Shown: one piece after another, positions 18,064 through 27,409 of the stretch
How the letters are laid out: each line of letters starts with the position of its first letter
Numbering within the stretch: the stretch's first letter is position 1
Source: CAYPNP01 sp964412195
GTDB lineage: Bacteria; Acidobacteriota; JAAYUB01
Length of the DNA: 64,000 nt
Assembly (NCBI GenBank): GCA_964412195.1
Contig: CAYPNP010000009.1
Coordinates: 1-64,000, forward strand
Direction of reading: 5' to 3'
Notes under the pieces: model-generated
Database searches by the model: none
What the model saw: only the letters and a program-made list of their open reading frames with translations
Told to the model about the DNA's origin: nothing
Program-made: the position numbers and the translations under genes

Positions 18064-19149
18064 ACCCTGCCCCTTGGCCGGCCGGCGGCGGACAAGGTCA
18101 CAACACCCTTCACAGTCCGGAAACAATCCGCCGTCCAGCAAGCGGCGCCGGAAGCGGCGGTAGCGCTCGTCGTTCCAAAGCACCCGCAGGGGTTTTTCCC
18201 GAACGTTGCCGATCCGGTAATTGAGGCAGGGATACACATCGCCGTGGGGAGAGACGTACATCACCGACCAGGGTGACGGGCAGTCGTATTCCGTGAGGTC
18301 GAGCCGGCCGGTGTGGAGGTCGAGGAGACTGCCCCTCGGAAGATCCGGCAGCACGCGGATGCGGACCGTCGACTTGACGGCCAGCCGGCGGACCTCCCGG
18401 AGCTGCCCTTCGAGGAGGGGCAGGGGGAACCCGGACAGGGGGGCCGCCGGGGGGCCGGCGTCGAAAGACTCTTGGAGCCGCAGGCCGCCGAGCCGCGCGG
18501 AGGTGTTCACCCCCTGGAAGGTGCAGTAGTCCGCGCCGAGCGACTCGGCCAGGCGGACGGATTCCGCCAGGCAGCCGGCGTTCTCCGGCAGGATGGTGGT
18601 CTTGAGGTTCAGCAGGGGGCGTCGCCGGTTCCGCTCCGCCCGCGCTGCGGCCAGGTGGCGGATGGCCGCCGTGGCAGCGGCGAAAGTACCCGGGCCCCGC
18701 AGCCGGTCGTGGACGGCCTCCGGGCCGTCCACCGACACGCCGATGGAACTGACGCCCAGTTCGATCAGGGTTCGGGCGACCTCGGCGGTGATCCGAGTGC
18801 CGTTGGTGAAGAGGTGGCACCGGCGCTTCCGGGCCAGCCGGCGCAGGACATCGAACACGTCGTCCCGGACGAAGATCTCGCCCCCGGAGAGCAGCACCAG
18901 CGTCCAGGGCGGCGTCTGGTCCACGATGGAGAGGATCTCGTCCGAGGACAACTCGTCCGCTCCATCGTCCGGAGTCTGTCCGTCCCTTGGGCGAAGGTAG
19001 CAAAAGCCGCAGCGGAGGTTGCAGCGGTAGGTCAGCTCCAGCACCAGGAACAGGGGCGGCAGGGCCCGCCCATCCGCGCCCGGCAGGCGTTTCTGGGCGG
19101 CGCCGTAAATGCCGACCAGCCTCGAAATCAGCGCGTAGAAATCGGCCAT
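18034..19149 (-). CDS. Radical SAM/SPASM domain protein
   Basis: 371 residues. The CNLRCGFC motif binds the SAM-cleaving 4Fe-4S cluster; SGGEIFVRDD, TNGTRI and SVDGPEAVHD follow in the usual order. The C-terminal third has SPASM-type cysteines (YDCPSPW, DVYPCLNYRIGN, DCEGCCDL) for auxiliary Fe-S clusters. This is the architecture of peptide- or enzyme-maturing enzymes such as anSME and PqqE relatives and heme-related maturases. No short precursor peptide is recognisable next to it, so the substrate is open. RidA starts the unit 12 bases upstream, and the end overlaps the propeller gene. Confidence 0.9.
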   Translation of the reverse strand: MADFYALISRLVGIYGAAQKRLPGADGRALPPLFLVLELTYRCNLRCGFCYLRPRDGQTPDDGADELSSDEILSIVDQTPPWTLVLLSGGEIFVRDDVFDVLRRLARKRRCHLFTNGTRITAEVARTLIELGVSSIGVSVDGPEAVHDRLRGPGTFAAATAAIRHLAAARAERNRRRPLLNLKTTILPENAGCLAESVRLAESLGADYCTFQGVNTSARLGGLRLQESFDAGPPAAPLSGFPLPLLEGQLREVRRLAVKSTVRIRVLPDLPRGSLLDLHTGRLDLTEYDCPSPWSVMYVSPHGDVYPCLNYRIGNVREKPLRVLWNDERYRRFRRRLLDGGLFPDCEGCCDLVRRRPAKGQGSRGRRIAPA

Positions 19150-19161
19150 CGCCGGATCGCT

Positions 19162-19557
19162 TCAATCGCCGGAGACGTACGCGTCGGCTTCGATCTCCAC
19201 ACGCCAGTCCGGGTCGATGAAACGGCTGACCTCCACGAAGGTGCAGGCCGGCCGGACGTCCCGGAAGAACTCGCCGTGAACCGCCGCCACCGTCCGCCAG
19301 TCGTCGATGCGGGCCAGGAAGACGCGGGTGCGGATCACGTCCCGGAGGCTGGCGCCCGCCTGTTCCAGGGTGGCGCCGATGATCTCGAAGCAGCGCCGGG
19401 CTTGGGCCGCGGGGTCGCCGGCCCCGACGGTCTTGCCGTCCGGCCCGATGGGGGCGGTTCCGGAGACAGCGATCACCGGACCGGTCCTCACTGCGCGGGA
19501 GAAGCCGATGACCGGCTCGAACGGGCTGCCGCTGGACACCAGCTGTCGTTTCACCAT
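19162..19557 (-). CDS. RidA family (YjgF/YER057c) enamine/imine deaminase-like protein
   Basis: 131 residues with the chorismate-mutase-like RidA fold. VSGTAPIGPDGKTVG, the GASLRDVIRTRVFL segment whose Arg binds the substrate carboxylate, and PACTFVEVSRFIDPD followed by VEIEADAYV are seen. Family members hydrolyse reactive 2-aminoacrylate; many paralogues lack this activity, so the substrate is uncertain. It has a strong GAGGAGGG ribosome-binding site and is probably co-transcribed with the downstream radical SAM gene, whose Fe-S and SAM chemistry it may support. Confidence 0.88.
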   Translation of the reverse strand: MVKRQLVSSGSPFEPVIGFSRAVRTGPVIAVSGTAPIGPDGKTVGAGDPAAQARRCFEIIGATLEQAGASLRDVIRTRVFLARIDDWRTVAAVHGEFFRDVRPACTFVEVSRFIDPDWRVEIEADAYVSGD

Positions 19558-19610
19558 GCCTGTCCCCTCCTCGCGTAGCCGCTGCTGGGATGAACCGGCG
19601 CGCCGGCCGC

Positions 19611-20330
19611 TCAGTGCGCCGGGGCGGACTTGACGTACTCGAAGGTCTGCATCGTCAGCTCGAGGTCCTTCTTGGGCGCGCTGATGACGGTCTGGGCGTT
19701 GTAGGTCAGGCCGTCGGCCAGGTCCTGGTAAACGGCCGTCACGGTGACCGGCCCGTCGTCGAGGGTGGTCGTCGCGACGGCCTTGCGCTCGCGCTTCGTC
19801 GCCGGATCGAACGTCAGGACCAGCTTGTCCCCCGGCTGCACGAAGTCCTGGACGGTGATCAGGATCCCGGTCGCGTCCTGCGAGAACTGTCCCGTCTGGG
19901 CGAGCGCCTGCATCTTGTCCTTGGCGAGGACGAGGTAGCTGTTGGAGAGCTTCACCAGCGCCTGGACGAACTCCTGCATGTCCTCCTTCTTGTTTTCGAC
20001 GATCTTCTCCTTGATCCGGCCGCGCCGGCCGCGACCGCCGTCATCCTGCGCCGGCGGGGGCGCATTGAGCTGGGTAGTCTGGGGCTTGCCGTCGGGGCCG
20101 AAGGACACCTGGTTCAGGGTGTTGCTTTTGACCTCCCCCTTCAGCTTCATCACCGTGCTCTGCTTGAAGGTGTACTGGGGGAGCGCCTGCAGGCTCTTCG
20201 CCATCAGCTGGATCACCTCCGGCGGCTGCGGCGGGGCCGGCGCCTGCTGGGCGAGGGCCAGTCCGGCCAGCGCCGCGGGGAGGGCGATCAGTAAAATGCG
20301 GCGGGTTGTCGATCTCAATCGAGCGTGCAT
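19611..20330 (-). CDS. Secreted or periplasmic protein of unknown function
   Basis: 239 residues with a clear Sec signal peptide (RLRSTTRRILLIALPAALAG, cleavage near ALAQQ). The mature part has a Pro-rich start, a basic low-complexity patch (GGRGRRGR) and a beta-rich end carrying GPVTVTAVYQDLADGLTYN and LTMQTFEYV, reminiscent of lipoprotein-carrier-like or LolA-type beta sheets, though no family is recognised. The start at 20330 is supported by GGAGG 5 bases upstream. The DUF4230-like membrane protein lies 92 bases upstream on the same strand. Confidence 0.75.
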   Translation of the reverse strand: MHARLRSTTRRILLIALPAALAGLALAQQAPAPPQPPEVIQLMAKSLQALPQYTFKQSTVMKLKGEVKSNTLNQVSFGPDGKPQTTQLNAPPPAQDDGGRGRRGRIKEKIVENKKEDMQEFVQALVKLSNSYLVLAKDKMQALAQTGQFSQDATGILITVQDFVQPGDKLVLTFDPATKRERKAVATTTLDDGPVTVTAVYQDLADGLTYNAQTVISAPKKDLELTMQTFEYVKSAPAH

Positions 20331-20387
20331 GGATGCCTCCAAATGACGAAGATTTGTCATGTCCAATCTCTGGCCGGCCCAGCCGGG

Positions 20388-20410
20388 GCAGACGCGGGGC
20401 GGGCGTCTGC
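20388..20410 (-). other. Perfect 8-bp hairpin between two envelope genes
   Basis: GCAGACGC (20388-20395) pairs with GCGTCTGC (20403-20410) around a seven-base loop. It is 13 bases past the stop of the DUF4230-like gene when read on the minus strand. No U-run follows, so it may be an mRNA-stabilising hairpin or a weak terminator between two co-directional genes. Confidence 0.4.
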
Positions 20411-20422
20411 GCTTGGATCCAA

Positions 20423-21148
20423 TCACTTCTCCGGATTCAGCGGCGGCGCCGAAGTCTCGTCGGCGAACGCCACGTCCAGGACGTGGGGCTTGACCGGCGC
20501 GTCCTGGAAACGGACCTTCACGAACCAGTTCTCGATGAAGAGCCGGGTCTGCCGGCGGGCCGTCTCCCGCACCAGCGGGATCTTCCGCTCGGCCGCCCGC
20601 CGCAGCAACTCCGGCATCCGGGCCTTCAGCCGCTCCTGCACCGCCGCCTCGTCTCGCAGGACGCTCCCCTCCACGACTTCCACCTTCATCCGCGCCAGGT
20701 CGACGGCGGGCGTGGCGCAGCGCAGGGCCGGGGCGTCCACCACGATGGCCTGCTCCGCCTCGCGCCAGTGGAAGGTCCAGGGGTCGTTCAGATCCAGGTA
20801 GTAGTTGTATTCCACCGGCATCTCCATTCGGACGCGCACGTCCGGCAGCTGGAGGGTGTCCCAGAGGATGGCCGTGGAATCGGTGCGGGAGAAGGAGTCC
20901 ACCGACTGGAGCTGGGCGACCTGCAGCCGGTTCATGCCCCGGACCTCGGTCACGTAGTCCCGGAACTCCGTGGTGATCGTGCCGGTCCGGAAGGCGGCGG
21001 CGATCTCCTGGAGCGCCCGGCGCGCCTCGGCCGCGGAACGGGCGGGCAGCTCCGCCACCCGGTCGGTGAGGTACAATCCGAGGAGGAGCAGCAACAGGCC
21101 GCCGGCGATGGCGGCGGCGATCACGAACGGGGCGCCGGTCCGCGGCAT
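20423..21148 (-). CDS. Membrane-anchored protein resembling the DUF4230 family
   Basis: 241 residues: one N-terminal transmembrane helix (about 7-28, very Leu-rich), then an extracytoplasmic domain. This carries a beta-rich part with VEYNYYLDLNDPWTFHW and VDAPALRCATPAVD, followed by amphipathic helices (ERLKARMPELLRRAAERK) and a final FIENWFVKVRF strand. Helix, beta domain and helices in this order resemble DUF4230 proteins, whose function is unknown. The start at 21148 has GGAGG 5 bases upstream. It is divergent from the PflX-like gene. Confidence 0.65.
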   Translation of the reverse strand: MPRTGAPFVIAAAIAGGLLLLLLGLYLTDRVAELPARSAAEARRALQEIAAAFRTGTITTEFRDYVTEVRGMNRLQVAQLQSVDSFSRTDSTAILWDTLQLPDVRVRMEMPVEYNYYLDLNDPWTFHWREAEQAIVVDAPALRCATPAVDLARMKVEVVEGSVLRDEAAVQERLKARMPELLRRAAERKIPLVRETARRQTRLFIENWFVKVRFQDAPVKPHVLDVAFADETSAPPLNPEK

Positions 21149-21292
21149 GACAGCCTCCGGGAGAGGGATCGGGCATTCATGGAGGGATTGTACGTCCGCC
21201 CAGGGCTCCGGGCAACAGGGGAATTTCCCGGCGCGCGGCGGGGCGACTTCATGGTATATCTGGAGGCCGGTCCGGAGTTGAAAGGAGACGGC

Positions 21293-22234
21293 ATGAGGGA
21301 AGCGCCTGCGGAATATCAAAGCTGTCGCCTGTGCCCCCGGGACTGCCGGGTGGACCGGACGTCCGGCCGGACGGGCTTCTGCGGGGAGGGCGCGCGGCCG
21401 CGGCTGGCCTGGGCGGGGCTGCACCGCGGCGAGGAGCCGCCCCTGGTCGGCGAGCGCGGCTCGGGGACCGTCTTCTTCACCGGCTGCACGCTGCGCTGCT
21501 CCTTCTGCCAGAACCGCCAGAGCAGCTGGGAGGGCATGGGCTGCGAGGTGACCGAAGCGGAGCTGGCGGACATCTTCCTGGCGCTCCAGCGGGAGGGCGC
21601 GGCCAACGTGAACCTGGTGACCGGCACGCCGTTCCTGCCGTCCATCGAGGCGGCCCTGGCGGACGCGCGGGCGCAGGGCCTGTCGCTGCCGGCAGTCTGG
21701 AACTCGTCGGGCTACGAGACCGCCGCGGCGGTGGAGCGGCTGGCCCGGTTCGTGGACGTCTTCCTGCCCGACCTCAAGACGCTGGACCCTGAGGTGGCCC
21801 GCCGGTACTTCCGGGCGGCGGACTACCCGGAGGTGGCGGCGGCGGCCGTGCGGGCCATGGCGGCGGCGGCCCCGGCGGAGTGGGACGGCGACCGGCTGCG
21901 GCGGGGGATGATCCTGCGCCACCTGGTCCTGCCGGGCCACCTGGCGGCCAGCCGGGCGGTGCTGGAGTTCTACGACAAGCATCTGCGGGAAAAGGCGCTG
22001 CTGTCGCTGATGGTGCAGTACATCCCGCCGTGCCCCGGTGCGGAGCCGGCCGGCCGCCTGTCGGAGGATGACTACGCGCGGCTGCTGGACTGGCTCGACG
22101 AGCTGGGGATCGAAGAGGGCTTCCTGCAGGACCTGGACGACGAGAGCCCGTGGATCCCGGATTTCGGCCGGGACAACCCGTTCCCGCCGGGCTTCGGCCG
22201 CCCCGTCTGGCACTGGCGCGGCCGGACTGTGTAG
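21293..22234 (+). CDS. pflX: PflX-type radical SAM protein (COG1313)
   Basis: 313 residues. The N-terminal CRLCPRDC and GFCGEG cysteines form the extra Cys set of this family, then CTLRCSFCQNRQ is the radical SAM 4Fe-4S motif. VNLVTGTPFLPSIEAA, NSSGYET, VFLPDLKTLDPEVARRYF and RHLVLPGH are the conserved family blocks in order. The family is homologous to pyruvate-formate-lyase-activating enzymes, but no glycyl-radical partner is in this window, so the target is unknown. The start at 21293 has AGGAG 5 bases upstream. Confidence 0.9.
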   Translation: MREAPAEYQSCRLCPRDCRVDRTSGRTGFCGEGARPRLAWAGLHRGEEPPLVGERGSGTVFFTGCTLRCSFCQNRQSSWEGMGCEVTEAELADIFLALQREGAANVNLVTGTPFLPSIEAALADARAQGLSLPAVWNSSGYETAAAVERLARFVDVFLPDLKTLDPEVARRYFRAADYPEVAAAAVRAMAAAAPAEWDGDRLRRGMILRHLVLPGHLAASRAVLEFYDKHLREKALLSLMVQYIPPCPGAEPAGRLSEDDYARLLDWLDELGIEEGFLQDLDDESPWIPDFGRDNPFPPGFGRPVWHWRGRTV

Positions 22235-22313
22235 CTCGCGCCTTCCCCGGCGCGAGAAGACAGCTGCCTGAATCCAATCGAGTGATCACGCGCCCGGAGG
22301 TCGCGAGCTACGG
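22232..22313. repeat. Intergenic hairpin plus 27-bp element shared with the locus after thiL
   Basis: CTCGCGCC (22235-22242) pairs with GGCGCGAG (22249-22256) right at the pflX stop, and TAGCTCGCG (22232-22240) can also pair with CGCGAGCTA (22302-22310). Bases 22287-22313 match the reverse complement of 53547-53573 at 26 of 27 positions. Both copies lie just past the end of a plus-strand gene. The remaining bases to 22379 hold no recognised element. Confidence 0.6.
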
Positions 22314-22379
22314 ATTCCGGTCACCCGCGAGTATCCGTGCAGAATTCCTTTGCGTTCTTCGCGTCTTTGCGGTGCGATG

Positions 22380-24620
<2,241 letters not shown>

Positions 24621-24640
24621 GCCGTCAATCCTTCAGGAGA

Positions 24641-24826
24641 ATTAACCACGAACCACACGAACCACACGAAATGTCCAATCCGCAATCCGGACATCGGACA
24701 TCGGATCTCGGACCTCGGCCATTGAATATGGAAACGAAATCCGATGTCCGAAGTCCGATGTCCGCGATTTTCAGTCTGCACTCCGCATTCCGCACTCCGC
24801 ACAATCCGCAATCCGCAATTCGCAAT
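24641..24826. repeat. Mosaic short-period intergenic repeats between purQ and purL
   Basis: The gap is almost wholly made of three repeat words in order: an ACCACGAACCACACGAA series (24643-24671), a TCCGATGTCCGAAG-type series (about 24682-24770), and a CCGCAATCCGCAATTCGCAA series (about 24776-24826) that ends next to the purQ stop. The first 29 bases are identical to 57102-57130, and the same three words follow in the same order there. Confidence 0.8.
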
Positions 24827-24828
24827 TG

Positions 24829-25512
24829 TCAAATCCCCATCAGGGACTCGAACACGACGCGCCCGTCGGCCGAGGTCAGGATCTCCTCCGCCGCGCGCTC
24901 CGGGTGGGGCATCATGCCCAGGACGTTGCGCCCCCGGTTGCAGATGCCGGCGATGTTGTCCAACGAACCGTTCGGATTGGCCGCCCAGCTCAGCTGGCCG
25001 TCGGGCCCGCAGTAGCGGAACACGATCTGATCGTGCCGGCGCAGGTCCGCGAGCGTCGCCTCGTCGGCGTAGTAATTGCCCTCGTGGTGTGCCACCGGCA
25101 CGCGCAGCACCCGGCCGGGCGCGCAGCGGGCGGTGTATGGGGTGGCCGCGGTCTCCACCCGGATGTGCACGTGGCGGCAGACGAACTTGAGCTCCACGTT
25201 CTTCAGCATCGCCCCCGGCAGCAGCCCCGCCTCCAGGAGGATCTGGAAGCCGTTGCAGATCCCCAGCACGCGGCCGCCGCCGTCAGCGAACCGCCGGACC
25301 GCCTTCATGATCGGCGAGAACCGGGCGATGGCGCCGGTGCGCATGTAGTCGCCGTAGGAGAACCCGCCCGGCAGGATGACCAGGTCGCAGCCCTGCAGGT
25401 CCTCGTCCTTGTGCCAGAGGTAGGTGCAGGAAGCTCCCATCACGTGCTTGACCACGTGGTAGGTGTCGTGGTCGCAATTGGACCCCGGGAAGACCACCAC
25501 CCCGGCCTTCAT
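24829..25512 (-). CDS. purQ: Phosphoribosylformylglycinamidine synthase glutaminase subunit PurQ
   Basis: 227-residue class I glutamine amidotransferase that supplies ammonia to PurL. VVVFPGSNCDHDTY opens the protein; GGRVLGICNGFQILLEAGLLPGA-type sequence holds the nucleophilic Cys in GICNGFQ, and MMPHPERA holds the catalytic His with a following Glu. Its ATG overlaps the purS stop by 4 bases, so translation of the two is coupled. Confidence 0.97.
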   Translation of the reverse strand: MKAGVVVFPGSNCDHDTYHVVKHVMGASCTYLWHKDEDLQGCDLVILPGGFSYGDYMRTGAIARFSPIMKAVRRFADGGGRVLGICNGFQILLEAGLLPGAMLKNVELKFVCRHVHIRVETAATPYTARCAPGRVLRVPVAHHEGNYYADEATLADLRRHDQIVFRYCGPDGQLSWAANPNGSLDNIAGICNRGRNVLGMMPHPERAAEEILTSADGRVVFESLMGI

Positions 25513-25763
25513 CGCTCCTCCAGCTCGCAGCGGAATTCCTCGATCACGGTGTTGGTCAGGACCTCCCGGGCGATGGTCTCCGCCAGCGCGCGGGCCTCCG
25601 CCGGCGGCAGGCCGTCGGCCAGGTTCAGCTCGAAGTACTTGCCCTGGCGCACGTCCCGGACCGCCTGGTGGCCCAGGGTCTGCAAGGCCCGGAGCACCGT
25701 CTTGCCCTGGGGGTCCAGCACCCCGGATTTGAGGGTCACATACACCTTCGCTTTCAGACTCAT
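25509..25763 (-). CDS. purS: Phosphoribosylformylglycinamidine synthase subunit PurS
   Basis: 84 residues, the small dimeric subunit bridging PurL and PurQ. KVYVTLKSGVLDPQGKTV and DVRQGKYFEL are the family hallmarks. Length is normal. It overlaps purQ (ATGA). An AAGG-type ribosome-binding site precedes it, and the upstream gap to the dehydrogenase is filled by repeats. Confidence 0.96.
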   Translation of the reverse strand: MSLKAKVYVTLKSGVLDPQGKTVLRALQTLGHQAVRDVRQGKYFELNLADGLPPAEARALAETIAREVLTNTVIEEFRCELEER

Positions 25764-25816
25764 GATTTACCTTCCCTCGGTTTCGATTGTTGGAGTGCCT
25801 CCCCGACATCGTCCAA

Positions 25817-25950
25817 ACGAACATCGAACATCGAACACAGAACATCGAACGTTGAAGTCAATCTGGCAACGACTTTGAATTTCAGGGTTCCAAAGGTTTG
25901 ACTTCGATGTTCGATGTTCAATATTCCTCAGTGATCTCAGTGTCTCTGTG
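25817..25950. repeat. Inverted GAACATC-type repeat block between the dehydrogenase gene and purS
   Basis: The left arm (about 25817-25860) is built of CGAACATCGAACA units ending in GAAGTCAA. The right arm (about 25896-25926) carries the complementary TTTGACTTCGATGTTCGATG series. A short stretch reading AGTGTCTCTGTGGTG follows to the dehydrogenase stop. The same words recur at 58395-58550, also as a pair of arms. Confidence 0.75.
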
Positions 25951-25956
25951 GTGAAC

Positions 25957-26919
25957 TCAATACACCGGATTCAGGGGGCGGCCGGTGGCGAAGAATGCCT
26001 TCAGGTTCTCCACCGCCATGGTCACGATCGCCTCCCGCGTCCGCCGGTTGGCCGACCCGATGTGGGGCAGCAGGATGACGTTGTCCAGAGCCAGCAGCTC
26101 CGGCCGCACCGCCGGCTCGTCCTCGTACACGTCCAGCCCCGCCGCCAGCAGCTTGCCCGACCGGAGCGCCCGCGCCAGCGCCGCCTCGTCCACCACCGGC
26201 CCGCGGGCCGTGTTGACCAGGACCGCGCCGTCCTTCATCCGGGCCAGGGCGCGCTCGCCGATCAGGTGCCGGGTCCCGGGCGTCAGCGGGCAGTGCAGGC
26301 TGACCACGTCGGACTGCGCCAGCAGCTCATCCAGCGGCAACCAGCGCGCGCCGGCGGCGGGCTCCAGCTCCGGCGGCAGGGGCCGGCGGTTGTGGTAGAC
26401 AATTTCCATGCCGAAGGCCCGGGCGCGGGCGGCCACCGCCCGGCCGATCCGGCCGAGGCCGACGATGCCGAGGACGGCGCCGCGCAGCTCCAGCCCCAGC
26501 AGCAGCTCGAGGTCCCAGCCCGTGAACCGGCCGGCGCGGAGGAACCGGTCGCCCTCCACGAGGCGGCGGGCGGCGGCCAGGATCAGCGCCACGGTCAGGT
26601 CGGCGGTGGCCTCGGTGAGGGCGCCGGGCGTGTTGGTGACGGCGATGCCGCGGTCCCGGGCGTGCGCCCAGTCGATGTTGTTGAAGCCCACACCCACGTT
26701 GGCGATGATGCGCAGGTCCGGCCCGCCGTCGATGATCTCCCGGTCCACGGCGTCGGTGAGGAGGCAGAGCAGCCCCTGGCAGCCGGGCAGCTCGCGGAGC
26801 GCCGCGGCCCGGTCGAGCGCGCCGGCGCCGGGCAGGACTCGGAGTCGCCAGCCGGGCGGGAACCTGCGTTGGGCGTCGAAGGGGAGGGGATGGGTCAGCA
26901 GGACGGTCACGGGCGCCAT
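25957..26919 (-). CDS. D-isomer-specific 2-hydroxyacid dehydrogenase (glyoxylate/hydroxypyruvate reductase-like)
   Basis: 320 residues. The NAD(P)-binding site is VLGIVGLGRIGRAVA with Arg-rich YHNRRPLPPEL after strand 2, suggesting NADPH is tolerated. Catalytic residues are seen as Arg in NTARGPVVDE, Glu in LDVYEDEPAV and His in LLPHIGSA. The N-terminal substrate loop NVGVGFNNID matches the glyoxylate/hydroxypyruvate reductase branch rather than phosphoglycerate dehydrogenase, and there is no ACT domain. GGAG lies 6 bases before the start. It follows the microcompartment vertex gene by 44 bases. Confidence 0.9.
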   Translation of the reverse strand: MAPVTVLLTHPLPFDAQRRFPPGWRLRVLPGAGALDRAAALRELPGCQGLLCLLTDAVDREIIDGGPDLRIIANVGVGFNNIDWAHARDRGIAVTNTPGALTEATADLTVALILAAARRLVEGDRFLRAGRFTGWDLELLLGLELRGAVLGIVGLGRIGRAVAARARAFGMEIVYHNRRPLPPELEPAAGARWLPLDELLAQSDVVSLHCPLTPGTRHLIGERALARMKDGAVLVNTARGPVVDEAALARALRSGKLLAAGLDVYEDEPAVRPELLALDNVILLPHIGSANRRTREAIVTMAVENLKAFFATGRPLNPVY

Positions 26920-26963
26920 GGACGGCTCCGGGCTCGGGGGTGTGCCGGGGCGCGCCGGGCGGT

Positions 26964-27284
26964 TCACGGGCGCTTCCCCGGGGGCGGCGTCCCGGCGGCG
27001 GCGGCCGGCGGCGGATCCAGCCACTCGATGGCGTCCACCACGCCCACCACCGCCCGGTTGATCGGCGCCTTGTCCTTCCCCACGGCCTGCCAGGAGGACC
27101 AGCCTTCCTCCATCACCAGGACCAGGTCGCCGGGCCCGGCGTCCACCGCGTCCGCCGCGACGATCCGGTCGCCGAGGGGCTGCAGGGCCAGGTCCAGCGG
27201 CTGGACGTAGAGCAGCTTCAGCCCTTCGTACTGGTAGTACTTGTGGGAGGATTCGATGTCGCCGAGTATCCGCGCCAGGATCAT
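26964..27284 (-). CDS. EutN/CcmL-type bacterial microcompartment vertex protein (orphan)
   Basis: 106 residues. The family core is clear: MILARILGDI at the start, EGLKLLYVQPLD, then VAADAVDAGPGDLVLVMEEG and AVVGVVDAIE. Such proteins form pentamers that cap the vertices of microcompartment shells. A Pro/Ala-rich tail of about 17 residues follows the domain. No shell hexamer (BMC domain) or encapsulated enzyme signature is found in the window; the nearest candidate enzyme is the 2-hydroxyacid dehydrogenase just downstream. The start has no ribosome-binding site and lies almost at the predicted transcription start. Confidence 0.88.
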   Translation of the reverse strand: MILARILGDIESSHKYYQYEGLKLLYVQPLDLALQPLGDRIVAADAVDAGPGDLVLVMEEGWSSWQAVGKDKAPINRAVVGVVDAIEWLDPPPAAAAGTPPPGKRP

Positions 27285-27292
27285 AAGCGCGC

Positions 27293-27334
27293 ATTATACC
27301 GGACATTGCCGGAAACGGCAATCGGTGCGATAAT
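27293..27334. promoter_or_regulatory. Dyad-symmetric divergent promoter
   Basis: The palindrome ATTGCCG-GAAA-CGGCAAT (27305-27322) contains TTGCCG on both strands. Seventeen bases from each -35 is a -10 box: TATAAT on the minus strand (27298-27293) and GATAAT on the plus strand (27329-27334). The whole arrangement is mirror-symmetric around 27313.5. Minus-strand transcripts would begin within a few bases of the vertex-protein ATG (27284); plus-strand transcripts would have a leader of about 70 bases before the histidine kinase at 27410. Confidence 0.7.
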
Positions 27335-27409
27335 GAAGCGGCCCGCAAGGAAGCTGTCCCCCGGCCAGCCCCGACGCGCCGGGAAGATCTGTCTGGAGCC
27401 GGAACCGGC

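Noticed and set aside
24621..25508. Frame extending purQ upstream to 25845
   Set aside because: The PurQ N-terminus begins at 25512 and the 4-base overlap with purS fixes it; the upstream part is out-of-frame sequence of purS.
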